Origin: Branchiostoma floridae
Taxonomy: Eukaryota; Chordata; Leptocardii; Amphioxiformes; Branchiostomatidae
NCBI RefSeq assembly: GCF_000003815.2
Contig: NC_049990.1
Span: forward strand, 9,935,539-9,999,538
Reading direction: 5' to 3'
Length of the DNA: 64,000 bases
Positions 32,234 to 44,500 of this stretch are shown piece by piece. The notes under the pieces were generated by a model. That model was not told the origin of the DNA and did no database searches. It saw nothing but the letters and a program-made list of their open reading frames with translations. The number at the start of each line of letters is the position of its first letter. The first letter of the stretch is position 1. The position numbers and the translations under genes are program-made.

Positions 32234-35200
32234 TTTTTCGAAAACCTTGCCACACGGAATATCGTAATGAAAACGTACTGCGCAGTCCGATTTTGCTTCT
32301 TTGATTAGGGAAGTGTACATGTTGTATTCTATTTCATCCTTTGATATCAATGCATTGGTGTAGTAAGTCTATAAAGTAAGTAATGGTGCTCTTAGTTACA
32401 ATGATATTTTTATGCAACTACATTGTTTTTTTGTTTTTTTTTAATTCGTAGCTTATTGTACCGAAGTTCAAGAGCGGCAACATACATAACATAAAACTTG
32501 TATCGACCCCCACTCTTAATTTTGGTCCGGTCCTTTCCGGCTGTTTGTTGAAACCAAAGCACCAGAGTGTTTTAGTGTAAGGCTGCACCCTAACGATAAG
32601 AAACTTAACCAACTGAATGTCAAGAGGAACTAGTGCCGCCTCGAGTTCGGCGATAACATACCTTCGCCAGTACGATGCACGGAAACAACTAGTTTTGATC
32701 TGTCCACACGGTCACAACAGGAACATGGCCACAACATTGGAGCATTTTTTAGATTATTCATTTATGTTTATTTCATCCTTTCCTGTTACATCTGTAAGTA
32801 TCCATACAAATCTGATAAAAGTCTTTAAAATTGTATTAACTAAAATATACGAATTGTGATTAGAAAGTAACGTTAAGTAAAACATACCACTGATACGAGA
32901 AAACGGACAACTCTTCTGGGGAAAACCGGGGAGCCATTACGTAAAACCGCCGCTCAGTTTTTACCCAACCACCGCTCATACTACGGGCAGTGCAGGTACG
33001 TAAGTTTCTGTCTCTGTAACGAGAAATACCATTCATGGCTACCATGCTACATTGGCACATAGTGCCTACGTCAGTAAAAACAAACTTTAAAACACTTAAG
33101 CGTATCCGCAAATTTCAACATACATAATACTTTACTTTGCAAAAACCCTCATCCCTTCGAAGTGGCTTTCAAATAAACAAACATTGCACACTCTTGATAC
33201 ACAATGTACTAACGACAGCTCTTGGTTATATATCAATACCCAGTATGTGATAATCCCATATCATATATAGCAACTGTTGTATAAATTGTATAACTGTTAT
33301 GTCTACATTTATGTCGGCACTGTCGGCGATAATATAGGGAGTTAACGTTCTTTAAGAGTTAAGTTGTTTGACTACCAGACATGAATGAATATCTGAGACC
33401 ACCCAACATACGCTAGTCTACGGTAAGGACCTCCAAGCAACTTTTTTCTCTGTAACGAGAAATACCATTCATGGTTACCATGTTACGTCATGGCGGCACA
33501 TAGTGCCTACGTCAGTCAAAACATCACAAAGGACACCGGGGTGTATCCGCAAACTTACACATGCGTAAAACGTACAAAGCCACAATCTTCATCACTTTAA
33601 AACATACTCTTTCAGACATTTGATTCTTGGCTATTTAGTAATACTAACAGACATGTGATCAACTCATAACATATCAGAACATAATGTAGCAGCAGTTACT
33701 ATGCACTTGTCAGTGTCAAATAAAACAAGAAATCTTTTTAAAAAAGCTGTGCCTTGCCGCGTGGTAGGAATATCGTCAGGAAAAGGTAGGTCGGCACTTC
33801 AAGCCCGGCAAGGCAAAATGCTGTGCCTTGGCGTGCAGTAAGGATAATTTGCTTGTCTGCTAAATACGTATTATTAAAATTTTGACACTAGAAACCACGA
33901 AAATGAGAAAATCTTACGATTATATTTGAAAGGCAACACTCTGAAAATACAAATGGCATTCTGTGCCCATCATCAACCCAAAATACGATCTTTTTCACGT
34001 GCACGTGTTTACGGTATAGGCCGCATGTAGCCAGTCACAAGTATGCAAATGAGCTAACTATATTTAGTACCATGCAAACACCGCATGTGACCATGTTGGA
34101 ACACGTTTTCAGCTGTGTTTGCCGACGAATTCCTGCCGTTAGGGAGAATTTGCGGCCTCGAAACTGATATCACAAGTGAAGCGAAGTTATAGTTGTTGTT
34201 TTACTTTCATTATTTTGAAAGAACTTTGTAGCGTCATAGCGAGATCAACCGATATGTTTGGATGACATAGCGGCGCGGAAATATATGCTTCGACGGCGTG
34301 AATTTTGAGCAAAAATACCGCAGAATTATGGTTAGAAAACCCAAGGAGCTTTTATCCTTGGAAAACCCCACATTTTATTATTTCAGGGGTCCCTGGTCCA
34401 ATTTAAAAGAAATAATAAGTGTACCGTCCAAAATAAGAACGTAGCGGGTGGATTCTGCGGCTGAAAAAAATAAACGTAACTGTTACCTAAACATGCACTC
34501 TTGAAAATGCAGACCAAAAAGTCCCAAAGGTGGGTTTTCATGGTTCTGGTCGCATGACGAAAATATTCTTATATCAAATGGATGTTATAAAAAGGTAAAA
34601 GGACAATTGAAAAAAAAAAACTTTCACTAGGCGGGTTCGAACCGGGGTCGGCAGTGTGGCGACTATTCACGCTAACCACTACGCCATGCTAACATTCCCA
34701 GTACCACCTCGTATTAACAGGTATCCAAATCTAAGGCATAACTTGAATACGTCCGTTCATTCCAAGATTCAAAGATTCTAATGTCTAATCCTCCGAAAAA
34801 TGTCTAAACAACTGTTACTTATGTGAAAAGTTTGTAATGAGACGAGAGCCTGGCAAAATAATGTCGGGAAAGGCATGTTACAAGCTCTGATTGGCTGGCT
34901 GGAATCTCGGTGTGTCAATAGCCTGTTTAGGCTATAGGCACACTCAGTGTGTCAATAGCCACAGCGATATAACAAAATGATCCTAAATATTATCTATTGC
35001 GACTTCTCGTGTGACGTTTTGAGCTGGCGCTCTCCTAAACTCACGTTAGCGTTTTGCTGCGGTCTCGGAAGGCCTCTCCAACGTTTTGATGACGTCATGG
35101 CTACTTATATATTCACATACAATTTATTAGCCTGATTTGGAAATTGTTTCATCTTTATGAATAGCTAATGCAATTCTTGTTGCGAGATAATGCACTTGAT

Positions 35201-35817
35201 TTTATGTCACTCCAAATGAATTTGGAATTTTACCATACAAACGCTTCATTTATTCAATGTAACCAAATATTAAATGCTTTTAGAACCGACCGCAAACAGA
35301 AACAAATACGTAAAATGGACGGTTTAAAATTCAACAGGGATGTACCATTGTCTGCCTGAGCCGTCAAACTTGTCCATGAGAAAGGCGATTTGGAAGGGCC
35401 TTTGGAAGGGGCTTTGGAAGGGCTGGGTTAAAAGGTCCGTCCATTGATCCATGGAAAAAAGCTGGCGTAAAGCCTTGCCTGGCGGCAAGGCAAAAAAATG
35501 AGGGGTATATTCACGCCCATTCATGTAAGGGTACATGGGGCGCTATCGTGTAGAACTGTTGAGTTCTTGAATAGCTACGTTAGACATCTTCTAAACACTT
35601 GCACTTGCTCCCCCTAACATTGACATTGACAGGTGCATTATCACTGTAGGATATATCGGCTCCTAGCTAATCTCCGAGCAGATGTAGAAGGGGAAGATTG
35701 TAACGTTTCTCAAGTTCCCAGAGTACTGGCCAGTTGTTCTATAACGTTAACTTACTATACCACGAGCTTAAGAAACGTTAAGATTTTCCCCTTCTGTATC
35801 TCCTTGGAGCTGAGTTC
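32234..35817. other. Interval between the F5/8C and cytokine-like genes
   Basis: No gene that I can support. It includes the probable upstream region of the F5/8C gene, two diverged copies of a 130-bp segment (about 32990-33120 and 33445-33575, sharing GAGAAATACCATTCATGG and CACATAGTGCCTACGTCAGT), a tRNA-like repeat (34626-34693) and a short imperfect repeat of TTTGGAAGGG (35388-35430). Confidence 0.45.
34626..34693 (-). repeat. tRNA-like sequence or tRNA-derived SINE head
   Basis: The minus strand has a good A box (TGGCGTAGTGGTTAGCG) and B box (GGTTCGAACCC) at the right spacing. The acceptor and T stems do not pair well, so I call it a tRNA pseudogene or SINE head rather than a functional tRNA. 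Confidence 0.5.
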
Positions 35818-38609
35818 CTAGCACCCCTCCAGCCTGGTCAGCAGCTCCGCTCGCAGCAGGGCCAGGATCTCGTGCAGCCAGTGGAAGAACACGAAGTCCC
35901 GGATGTAGTGAGTGTACAGACTGTCTCCTACGTCTGGGAGGGGGACGGGGTCTGCTGTCCACCCCTGTGGTACAGTGGGATCGCCCAACTGTCCTGCCAC
36001 CGTCATCTACATCAAAAGATCAGAGATGACAGACTTTACCCCCTTGTCGAAAAAGAGAGACTGTAGATTTTAGCTGATATAAAATGTAACCTCTTTACAC
36101 CTATACTTAAGTTAACTCAATGCATTTAGCCCATGTTGGGCAGGAATGTGCAACAAAGATCATTGTCTAAATGACCCTTCTAAATTCCAACAACAAATCA
36201 TAAATGGAAAACTTCACCCCTTTAATTTAAACTTCAGAAACAATCAAACGGACAGGCATGTCAAAAACAATACGATACCTCACAGTGTCAATTCGGTTTA
36301 ACATTCTTTGACTGACGTAAAACGTCACAAATAGTAACATGTTGAATTTTGCAAGATGGATTCATTTCAACAATTCACACGTGTGCCAAGCTATAACTAC
36401 GTACTGGTTTGGAAATTCTGACTAAGTTTTCATCAGTTGTGATCGTGGCGGTCATTCTTACCGTAAGGTTAAGCTTATACAGCAGGTTGTTCAGGACGCT
36501 GTTGGTGTCACGCATGGACTGCCGCAAGGAGGCGCTGTAGCCGTCTAGATGACGCGCTTCATGAATGACAGTTAGGACAGTCACCCGGTAACGGCTCAGG
36601 TTACGGAACAAGGGGACTAGCCCGGTGTCATCCTGAATAATGGAACACATGCACATTAAAACAGTGCTCAAGTTATGCATTTCCTCAAAGTTTGTACAGA
36701 CAATTGCAAGTCAAATGCATGCGGGGCAGGAATACAGCCATGATGTGAAAAGTTTGCCTTTGAAACTTCGGTAGATGGAACTGAAGCCTGGTGACCATTT
36801 CTACGGAGCGGCTTAGGGGTGTTTTACCGACGAAGTTCTTTAGTTAACTGTCAGTGTCAGCATATCTTTCTTTCTGGTTGAAACAACCCCGTAAAAATTC
36901 CACAGCGTGTGCCAAGCAAGGGATCAGTCATACAAGTCTGCGTATTGACATTATTTTATCTCAGGTAAACTTCGAGGTCGACCAAGTATTATTTTCGGAC
37001 ACCAGTCTTTATAACGTTGGGTCAAAGTAAGAAATAATTCTTCCCGCAAAATTTACCTAAACCAACAAAATGTCAACACGTAACTGATACGGGCTTTAAC
37101 TTTGTCGTGTGACATGCCGACTACTTATGAACTGGTCGGGGGCAGGAAACACTTGGCGTAATCTTCAGGCAGATTTATCGGTGGCATAAGACAGTTGCAC
37201 AAGGGTGCACCCGGGGTGCAAACCTGCACACCGGGGCTGTAACCGGCCAAGGAGTGTCCATTTGCTTTAGGTAGACATGAAGATGGACAGTTGCTTTACC
37301 CATCTATAGCAACAGGGACTAAATAACTTATTTTGCGGCCACTGGCAAATCTGTCTGAAGGTTATTACACTCCCAGAACAATGAGTTACGAGGGACTCCC
37401 GATATACAAGGTACAGTAATAAACAAGGCTAAGGGGATTCCCCAACAACTTGGACGACAAGTTTTCTTTTTCTTCCGGCAACAACATGTTTTGGAATAAA
37501 CCACTGTTTGATGTCGCAGTGCACGTAAAAGAAAGGTTACCAGTGCGTTCGATAGCTAAAGACTCAAGACATTTTACCCACAATTCTTCAGCAAAACAAC
37601 AACAACAGCAACAACAAACAATGCCTCACCTGAAAGTAAGCAGCAGTGGGGAGCTCCTCCCAAGCGATTAAACCGGTGTCGTAAGTCCTAGAGCAAAAAA
37701 CGTCCTGTTTCTGTTGAATAAACACAACGAACACACATCAGCATCTACGTATACACATGGTATTACTCGTATATGTACTTGGAATTGTTTTCAACAGAGC
37801 ACGATTATAGAGAGTATGTCGTCAAAATGATCGAAGAAGTTGGAAGGAACTGACTCCTGCGATGCAACACAAATAAAACATGTCGACGTTGTACATGAAA
37901 CTATATATTTTGATGTTCAGCTTTGTAGATCCAGACACCGGAAACTTAAACCTGAAACAAAGTCGAGGTAGAAGAACGGAAACTACATCGCTTGTTTGTG
38001 ATGCATTGCAGATGTAACTGACGTTTCCTGAACTTGAGTAACAAAGTCACACCAGGATGCATGCAAGATGCAAACCTTTGCAAATTTATCCTGTATATAT
38101 ATGTCCTCCTGTGCGTACTTACCATGATTGTCATGGTATTGTTGGTATGTATGATTGTTCTCTCCGTCAGCTGGAGGTCTTGCCGGAACCCTCTCCTCTG
38201 ACACGGTCGGTAAGGGTTGAGGTTTGCAGAGCGAGTCTGTCGGTGCGCTGTTCCGGAGTGCCCCGCGGCCGGAAGGGCAGATGCCGCCTGGACAACCGGC
38301 ACGAAGAGCAGCGTCCACAGCAGAGTTTCTGGAGACAAATGAATTGTGGTGTCATGGTGATAAGTCTCTAAAATACTAATAACTTTCGAAAAAGACCTGA
38401 TAGCCAAAATTGGCTGGTGAGCTAGGCGTTAGCCACAGCGCAAAAAAAAACACCCAACGCATGTATCGAGACGAGTAGGCGTGGCCGGGTTTGCCTCAAA
38501 AGGCATGAGTCACTAGCTATAGAAAAGGCATTTCTCTCCGCCCACACTACTAGCACTGCAAAATATATAAAAGAAAGCATGCATCTTCACCTTTCCGCTG
38601 TGAAGACAT
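35818..38609 (-). CDS. Candidate IL-6/LIF/CLCF1-family four-helix cytokine
   Basis: Five coding exons in transcript order: 38591-38609, 38123-38328, 37630-37710, 36462-36632, 35818-36006; intron phases 1, 0, 0, 0; about 221 residues. The 19-nt first exon plus exon 2 give a clean signal peptide (MSSQRKETLLWTLLFVPVV, then QAASA). Helix A candidate: FRQDLQLTERTIIHTNN. Exon 3 is the A-B loop (VFCSRTYDTGLIAWEELP). Exon 4 has amphipathic B and C helices (LFRNLSRYRVTVLTVIHEA; SLRQSMRDTNSVLNNLLYKL). Exon 5 has a D helix (IRDFVFFHWLHEILALLRAE) ending LEGC and TAG 35818-35820. Size, signal peptide, exon count, the tiny first exon and the phases match long-chain helical cytokines (IL-6, G-CSF, CLCF1). 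A minimal RxxR site (RQTR) lies at residues 36-39. Identity is inferred from architecture, not strong similarity. The exon 3 acceptor could also be six bases later. Confidence 0.68.
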
Positions 38610-38746
38610 GTGACAGCTGAGGTCTCAGGTAAATGTAGACTTCGGCCAGGTGCAAGCACCTCCAGAGAATTCTCGTGTGCATACTGCCCTGCACACACGT
38701 CCATGTCGGCTTTATAATGCACACTGCCTGTTTACGACCAAGAGCT

Positions 38747-38754
38747 CTTATATA
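38747..38754 (-). promoter_or_regulatory. TATA box of the cytokine-like gene
   Basis: TATATAAG on the minus strand, about 140 bp upstream of the ATG at 38607-38609. This leaves room for a transcription start near 38720 and a 5' UTR of about 110 nt. A TATA-driven promoter is usual for inducible cytokines. Confidence 0.55.
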
Positions 38755-38842
38755 GCTGTCCATGTTTAGACACGAATAATGAAGTCGTTGAAATGGTACG
38801 TCAGCAAAAAAAATAAAGCTTGTTTTTTTCAGCTAAGTCTTT

Positions 38843-38851
38843 TTCCCAGAA
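38843..38851. promoter_or_regulatory. GAS/STAT-type site TTCCCAGAA upstream of the TATA box
   Basis: Matches the TTCnnnGAA STAT consensus about 90 bp upstream of the TATA box of the cytokine-like gene. Such a short palindrome can occur by chance. Confidence 0.25.
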
Positions 38852-38859
38852 CTCATTTG

Positions 38860-41271
38860 TCAAGGCGATCACGCCACTTTTTTTTCTCTTCCTGGTCTTG
38901 TCGCAACATCACACCACCTTCGAAACTAAGGGGTGGCCTTACCCAGGGAAACGTCTAAGGGGCCAATACCGACAGGTGCCAAAGACATTACGTCACCAAA
39001 AAATCCCCAATATGCAAATCACGTTGTGGGAAACAACCAGACACGGAACATGATATCTAATGTACATGTATGTTTAGGTAATGCCCCAAAATAGCCGGGC
39101 ACTCGAGTGTTTTCTTGACGCCTACTGCTTGGTACAAAGACTTCTCACGACGAGACATGCAACAGTAAACAAAAACAAGAGAGCTCTAGGGGCAACATTG
39201 TTTACCGTAAACACGAGTTTGCGTCATGAGGAAAATGACGTTGGAAAATTCAAGACATTGGTCGAGCTTCTAGAAAGCAAATCTGCACCTTATTCTTTCA
39301 TTCATATAATGTCTACAAGAAATTTTAGTCAGGTCACATAAAACATTCGTACCTGCCTTCTATTCCGAAAGATTTGATAAAGAGATCTATACAATGCAAG
39401 GTAACGCTCTCAAACACACCGTGTTTTAAAGTAGCGGATATGTTGATTATCTATTAAACTCGGTGGACGTTAGCTATAGTATCTAAGAAGTTAAGTAGTT
39501 GTGACAGTGGGACTTAGGGATCGTCCCCGTGTGAAGTTTCATTGCTAGGTTTTCTACTCTGTATTCCCCATTTACAGGTGCCCCTTTGAACAGGTGATTC
39601 CATGCGTGATAGTCAGTCATTTGACGCCAAATACCATGCAGTCGGGGGAAGTTCATGACGTCGGCCCCACACCCGGAAACAGCTTAGGGGGCACAACTAA
39701 AACTTCGGGGCTTACAACTATAAAGCCTTCTGTTATATATTGACCATGGTAAAATCCTAATTGATATCAGCCCTACGGCATCGAATGTGGTTAATGTCCA
39801 CTAAAACTAAAATCGTTCTAATTTTTTGCCGGCCACGATCTTTTGAAAACCAACCTAAGCACTCGTCACACATCCAGAACCTTTCGACGACTTCATTGAC
39901 ATTGTGAATTGCTGCGACCACTCCCCATTTGAGGTAGGTGCTGTGTAGGGAGTCGTCTGGAATCCATACTATTCTATATGTAGCTCCGCATTCGGTTCGC
40001 TCCTGTACATGTGATCGCATCCAAGTAGAATATAACAGTCATTCCAATTTTCTTAGACAGACTAATAGGCAGCATCGCCGACCACAGATAGCCTTGCTTA
40101 ACACAAGCACCAAGGTCGGCCATTTGTCCCAGAGACTTATTGATGTACATGTATGCTGTTGGCGAGAGTGGGTAAAAAAAACATACAAAATCGTTTTTGT
40201 CCATCCTCAAGACACTGAAAATTACTTTTATTTTCCTTTTCTGATACATAAAACGTTGAAACTTGATATAAATGTATAAAGTTAAGGTATTAGATTATCT
40301 TTATATTCTTTTACACATTAAATTCGGTAACCAATAGTTGGTTCATCACAATGTCCTGTATGATTGCCCATCTTTAAGGCACAATATCATTCACAAGCAA
40401 CATGATGTGAAGTAATGTCTTAAGTTTCTCCATATTCCAAAATACAGATCTAGAGGTTGTAACATTTAACATATCACACATATATTAACTCTACATCGCT
40501 TTAGCATAAGCACTGCTGTACAACTGTATCACCATATTCACCTCTATCAAGTATCAGATCACCAATGACAGAGTTAGACCAATGATCTATCTCCCTGTTC
40601 AAAGCTCCTTGCCTGGAAACTGTTGGATTAAGTCTTCATGTCCACTGGAATGTTCAGTGCCCACTGCAATACCTTTACCGGGCCCCAGGGAAGTAGAGGT
40701 GAAATGTCAATCATATCATCTCTAAGTATTATGCTACACATTCAAATGAATTGATTTCCTCCTGACAGATTTGTGAAGGTAATTTTTACTACAAGCCCCA
40801 CCTCCAATATACATTGCACAAAACAAGAAGAGTAACATTGAAAAATCTGTTGACATGAAAAAAATAACCACACCAACCATGACCCCCTTCCCCTTTCCTT
40901 CTGTTCTTAATTAAAGTGAATACTGTATCTCTAAAAAACCAAGGCACTTCTCTTATTACAGAGCAAGGCACACACTGACATAGAACGTTACACATGAAGA
41001 CAACATTCAATAATTGTAAAACATCGTAATAAAAGAATAACATACTGTCATTAGATGATTTGCAATCAACTTTATGTACTGATAGTTTATTGATTGCAAA
41101 TACAATCTACAAATACATTGCAGCACTGTATGTTGTATCTCTAAAATCTATGCAAGCTGCATGCATATTCCCATGAGTCCCAAAAGTACAACTTACTGAT
41201 GGGTACTCATCATTACGAAAAGCTCCAAAACTTATGGCTGATATTTCTGCACAAGTAAAAGTGTGTTGCCA
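38860..41271. other. Gene-free interval between the cytokine-like gene and INPPL1
   Basis: Short frames at 39081-39341, 39757-40020 and 39938-40279 show no family motif. The 41000-41271 end is probably the INPPL1 3' UTR. Confidence 0.4.
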
Positions 41272-41502
41272 CTAAACAGATGTCTCATTCTTTTTCTTGA
41301 CCTGGCTCAAGAAATGCTCGCGCTGTTCCTTCATCGTCATGCCAACGTCGATCAAGTCTTGTTCCGTGATGTCGTCTAGAAACTCCAGCCGGTCCCAGCC
41401 GGCGCGCACCAGCTTGTCGTGGTACACGATCAGACCAAGCTGGCTCAGCCAATCAGCAAGCTGCTGCTCGTGATGCTGTGTGGTCCGTGCAGGTGGTGAC
41501 AG
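41272..41502 (-). CDS. INPPL1: INPPL1 exon 27: SAM domain and C-terminus
   Basis: QLADWLSQLGLIVYHDKL, then GWDRLEFLDDITEQDL and VGMTMKEQREHFL form a clear SAM domain, ending NETSV and TAG. In SHIP2 the SAM domain pairs with EphA2, ARAP3 and others. Partner choice in amphioxus is unknown. Confidence 0.93.
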   Translation of the reverse strand: MSPPARTTQHHEQQLADWLSQLGLIVYHDKLVRAGWDRLEFLDDITEQDLIDVGMTMKEQREHFLSQVKKKNETSV

Positions 41503-44500
41503 CTGATGGAGTAAAAAAATGTCAGACTTATACAATGTAACTTTGAACCTAAATATCAGCAAATAGTCATTCCTTGAAGATACAAATTGAACTGTATTGC
41601 ATTGTTTTTTAGGACAAAGTCAACAGCTGTGGTAAAAATGGACACAAATTATGAACTATGGAAATCTGGTACTGTCCATTCAAATGATGGAAGGATCACT
41701 GAAGTGCAAGGGAAACTAGAAGTGACAACACAACATTACCGGAATATCCGATACAGAAGCAGTAGAAGTCCTGTTGCCTCTACTCTTCATTGGTAGCGGA
41801 GGTGGAATGTCCAAGTTAGCCTTATTGTCTTCCTTTGTGACTCTTACAACAGGCGGTGGCTTGTAAGGGGCCACAGGAGGAGCAACAGATGAGTTCTGGT
41901 CCTTTGGTTCTGCCACAAACTTCCTGTCTCGTGGTCGTCTCTCTGATGCCGACCGAGACGACGACAGCCTTGGGGGAGGTTTTGGCGGCCGGACGTCCAT
42001 AGGGTCACCTGATCGGTCACTGGAGCGTGACCTCTGCTTCCTTGTAATGACTGCGTCGTCAACCTTGCTGCCAGACGACTGTCCGGTACCCACCTCGCGC
42101 TCTAAGGAACTACCCCTCCTCCGAGGGGTTGGTTTGGGTTTCTTCCGCTGGGCGTCGGTCAGCTGCAGCCCTTCCGGTGGCTTGTCGTCCACCCCGCTGG
42201 TGAGGAAGTACATCTCGTTGGTGGCAGTCAGAGACGAGGTGCTGCTGACGGGTTTGTGTTTGTGGACCGTACCATCCAGGGGGTTGCTGAGGGCGGGTTG
42301 TAGGTGGCGGTGGCCGGCAACCGGTAGGACGTGGTCCGAGGTGTCCTCAACCATCTCTCCGAATGAGATGAGCTCTGTGTTATAGTAGGGTAGCAAAAAA
42401 TTACCTTCAATTACATTTCCAGTCCATTTATGTTATCTGTCTGTGACCTGTTTTTGACAAGACCCTGGATACAACTAAAAATGTGAGAACACAACAAATA
42501 CGTAATTGTATACAATAGAAACAATACCTGACAAAGGTGACATCAAGTGACATCAAACACACTAAAACTTGTAAAAACTGGCCTCTACTAAAGTTTAATT
42601 TTCTGGTGATGATGATCAAGAGGAATCAAACGATAATAGCCTCACCATAGCTTCGGGACATCTCTCTCTGTGATCGTATCCTCTGGTCTCCCTTGACATG
42701 CATCCAACCACTGCAAAATGATACTTCTTTGTAATGCAGTAACTAACATTTTCCATGAAATGCTATGGTAATAATTAGAATGATACATTATATAATACAA
42801 TATGTTCACCCATTAATACATGCTTCGCAAAATTTTGATCACTATATATTAGACACCTGTATTACATAGATGGAACAAATACCTTTAATAGATTGTAGGA
42901 CCAGGGTTTTCCCCACACATAGATTCTATTCCATCTTAGCAACCCACTCATCTAATGATTGACCTAGGACAGGCAATGATTAGTATCATATCATTCTACT
43001 TTCAACCATACCTGAGAGTCCCTGTGCACTCGCCCAGATGTGTGATGAAACTGTCAAACTGCTGAGGCATTGAAGCGATCATGTTCTTCAGGGACAGCAC
43101 ACATTCACCTAACAAATATACAGCATACATACGGAATGAATTTTAGCTTAGAGATACAATACAAGCTTTTCATTCCACTGCCATAAAAAAGCTTTTGTCA
43201 TGGAGTCGTTTTTGGAGCAAGTACTGTTATTGTGCACATAGCACAAGAATAACACATACTAGAAGATAATACACTTTTTTAAAATTTCCTTTTCCATTGT
43301 GGTATAAGACCAAACATTTGCTTTGTGTACTGAAGCAGTCAGTTACCAGTAGGTAGTTAAAAGCAGTATGTGCCATTTTAAAGTATTTGGTATGTCTGGG
43401 TGGGGATTTGATCCTAGGGTTTTGTTTACCGTATGACTCGTCGCTGTCTGCTGACTTGACTGACAGGAGCAGGTGTTGTTCCTCCAGGTACTCCCAGTCA
43501 GAGATGAGGGGTGACAGCTGTGGGCAGGTGATGGACACAGGTGTGGGGATTAAAAAAACTATTCTTGGCAGTTGGCTACTCACAGTAGAGAACATTTCTG
43601 TATCACAAATCACAGTTATAAGTGTAAAACAATTATCCGCAGACTCATGCAAAGAGTCTCATCATCAATATCACAATTGGTACATGTACATACATATACT
43701 TGAATGTATCTAACTTAAATTTGCTTTATTCCTCATAACACTCACTCATATGGAATGAAGATATTGTAGAGGGCCATTGTTTCAATAATCAATCATATAG
43801 AAAGAATACAGAAGATGGGAATATAATCCCTGGAACAAGCACCTGCTGAAACAACTTTTGCACATCAAGAAAGAGCAAATGCATATAAAACCATTTGTCA
43901 TTGTAAAGGTCAAAGGTGATACCCTTATGTGTTCTTAAGGGGTTACTGCCGACCAACTAATACAGAGTATTCCTACCAATGGCAGGTGACTACTGCTCCA
44001 TGAAGCTTTGATGTTCCCTCCATCCCTCAGCCCTTCTACACATGTGCTCTGGGATGGTCCTACAGGGCAGAGATAAAACTATGGTCATAGATAATACACA
44101 CATTACACTACTTGGGAATAACATCAGTCAGAGAGTTCAGGTTGATGTCATATAGTGACAAAGAATAAGGCAAAACTTACCCTCCAGACAAGTGGAATGG
44201 ATCTCCAGATAGAAGCTAGTTTTGCTGCTAGTTTTTATCTGTATGAAAGAAGACATGATTACTGATCACATCTCATCTCATAGCATTACACCTTAATCTT
44301 CTAGCTATTACATTAGCATGAAGCATAAAACCTGAGTAACTGGTTGAGTCCTTACCTTGGCATCCATATGTTTGAACACAATCTCCACTTTCTTGTTGTC
44401 TGCCCCACCAGTGCCACCCAGATCTGGGAGTTGATGTATACAAGGCAATTAGAGATCATGATCATAGCACCCCCTCCAAAGTTGAAAACTCTCTCTCATG

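Noticed and set aside
31781-32350. Longer N-terminus for the F5/8C protein starting at 32350
   Set aside because: The inner Met at 32233 starts a proper signal peptide; the extension would bury it.
34626-34693. Functional tRNA gene
   Set aside because: A and B boxes are good, but the acceptor and T-stem pairings fail, so it is listed as a tRNA-like repeat.
42047-42385. Plus-strand frame opposite INPPL1 exon 26
   Set aside because: Antisense shadow of a proline-rich, GC-rich coding exon.
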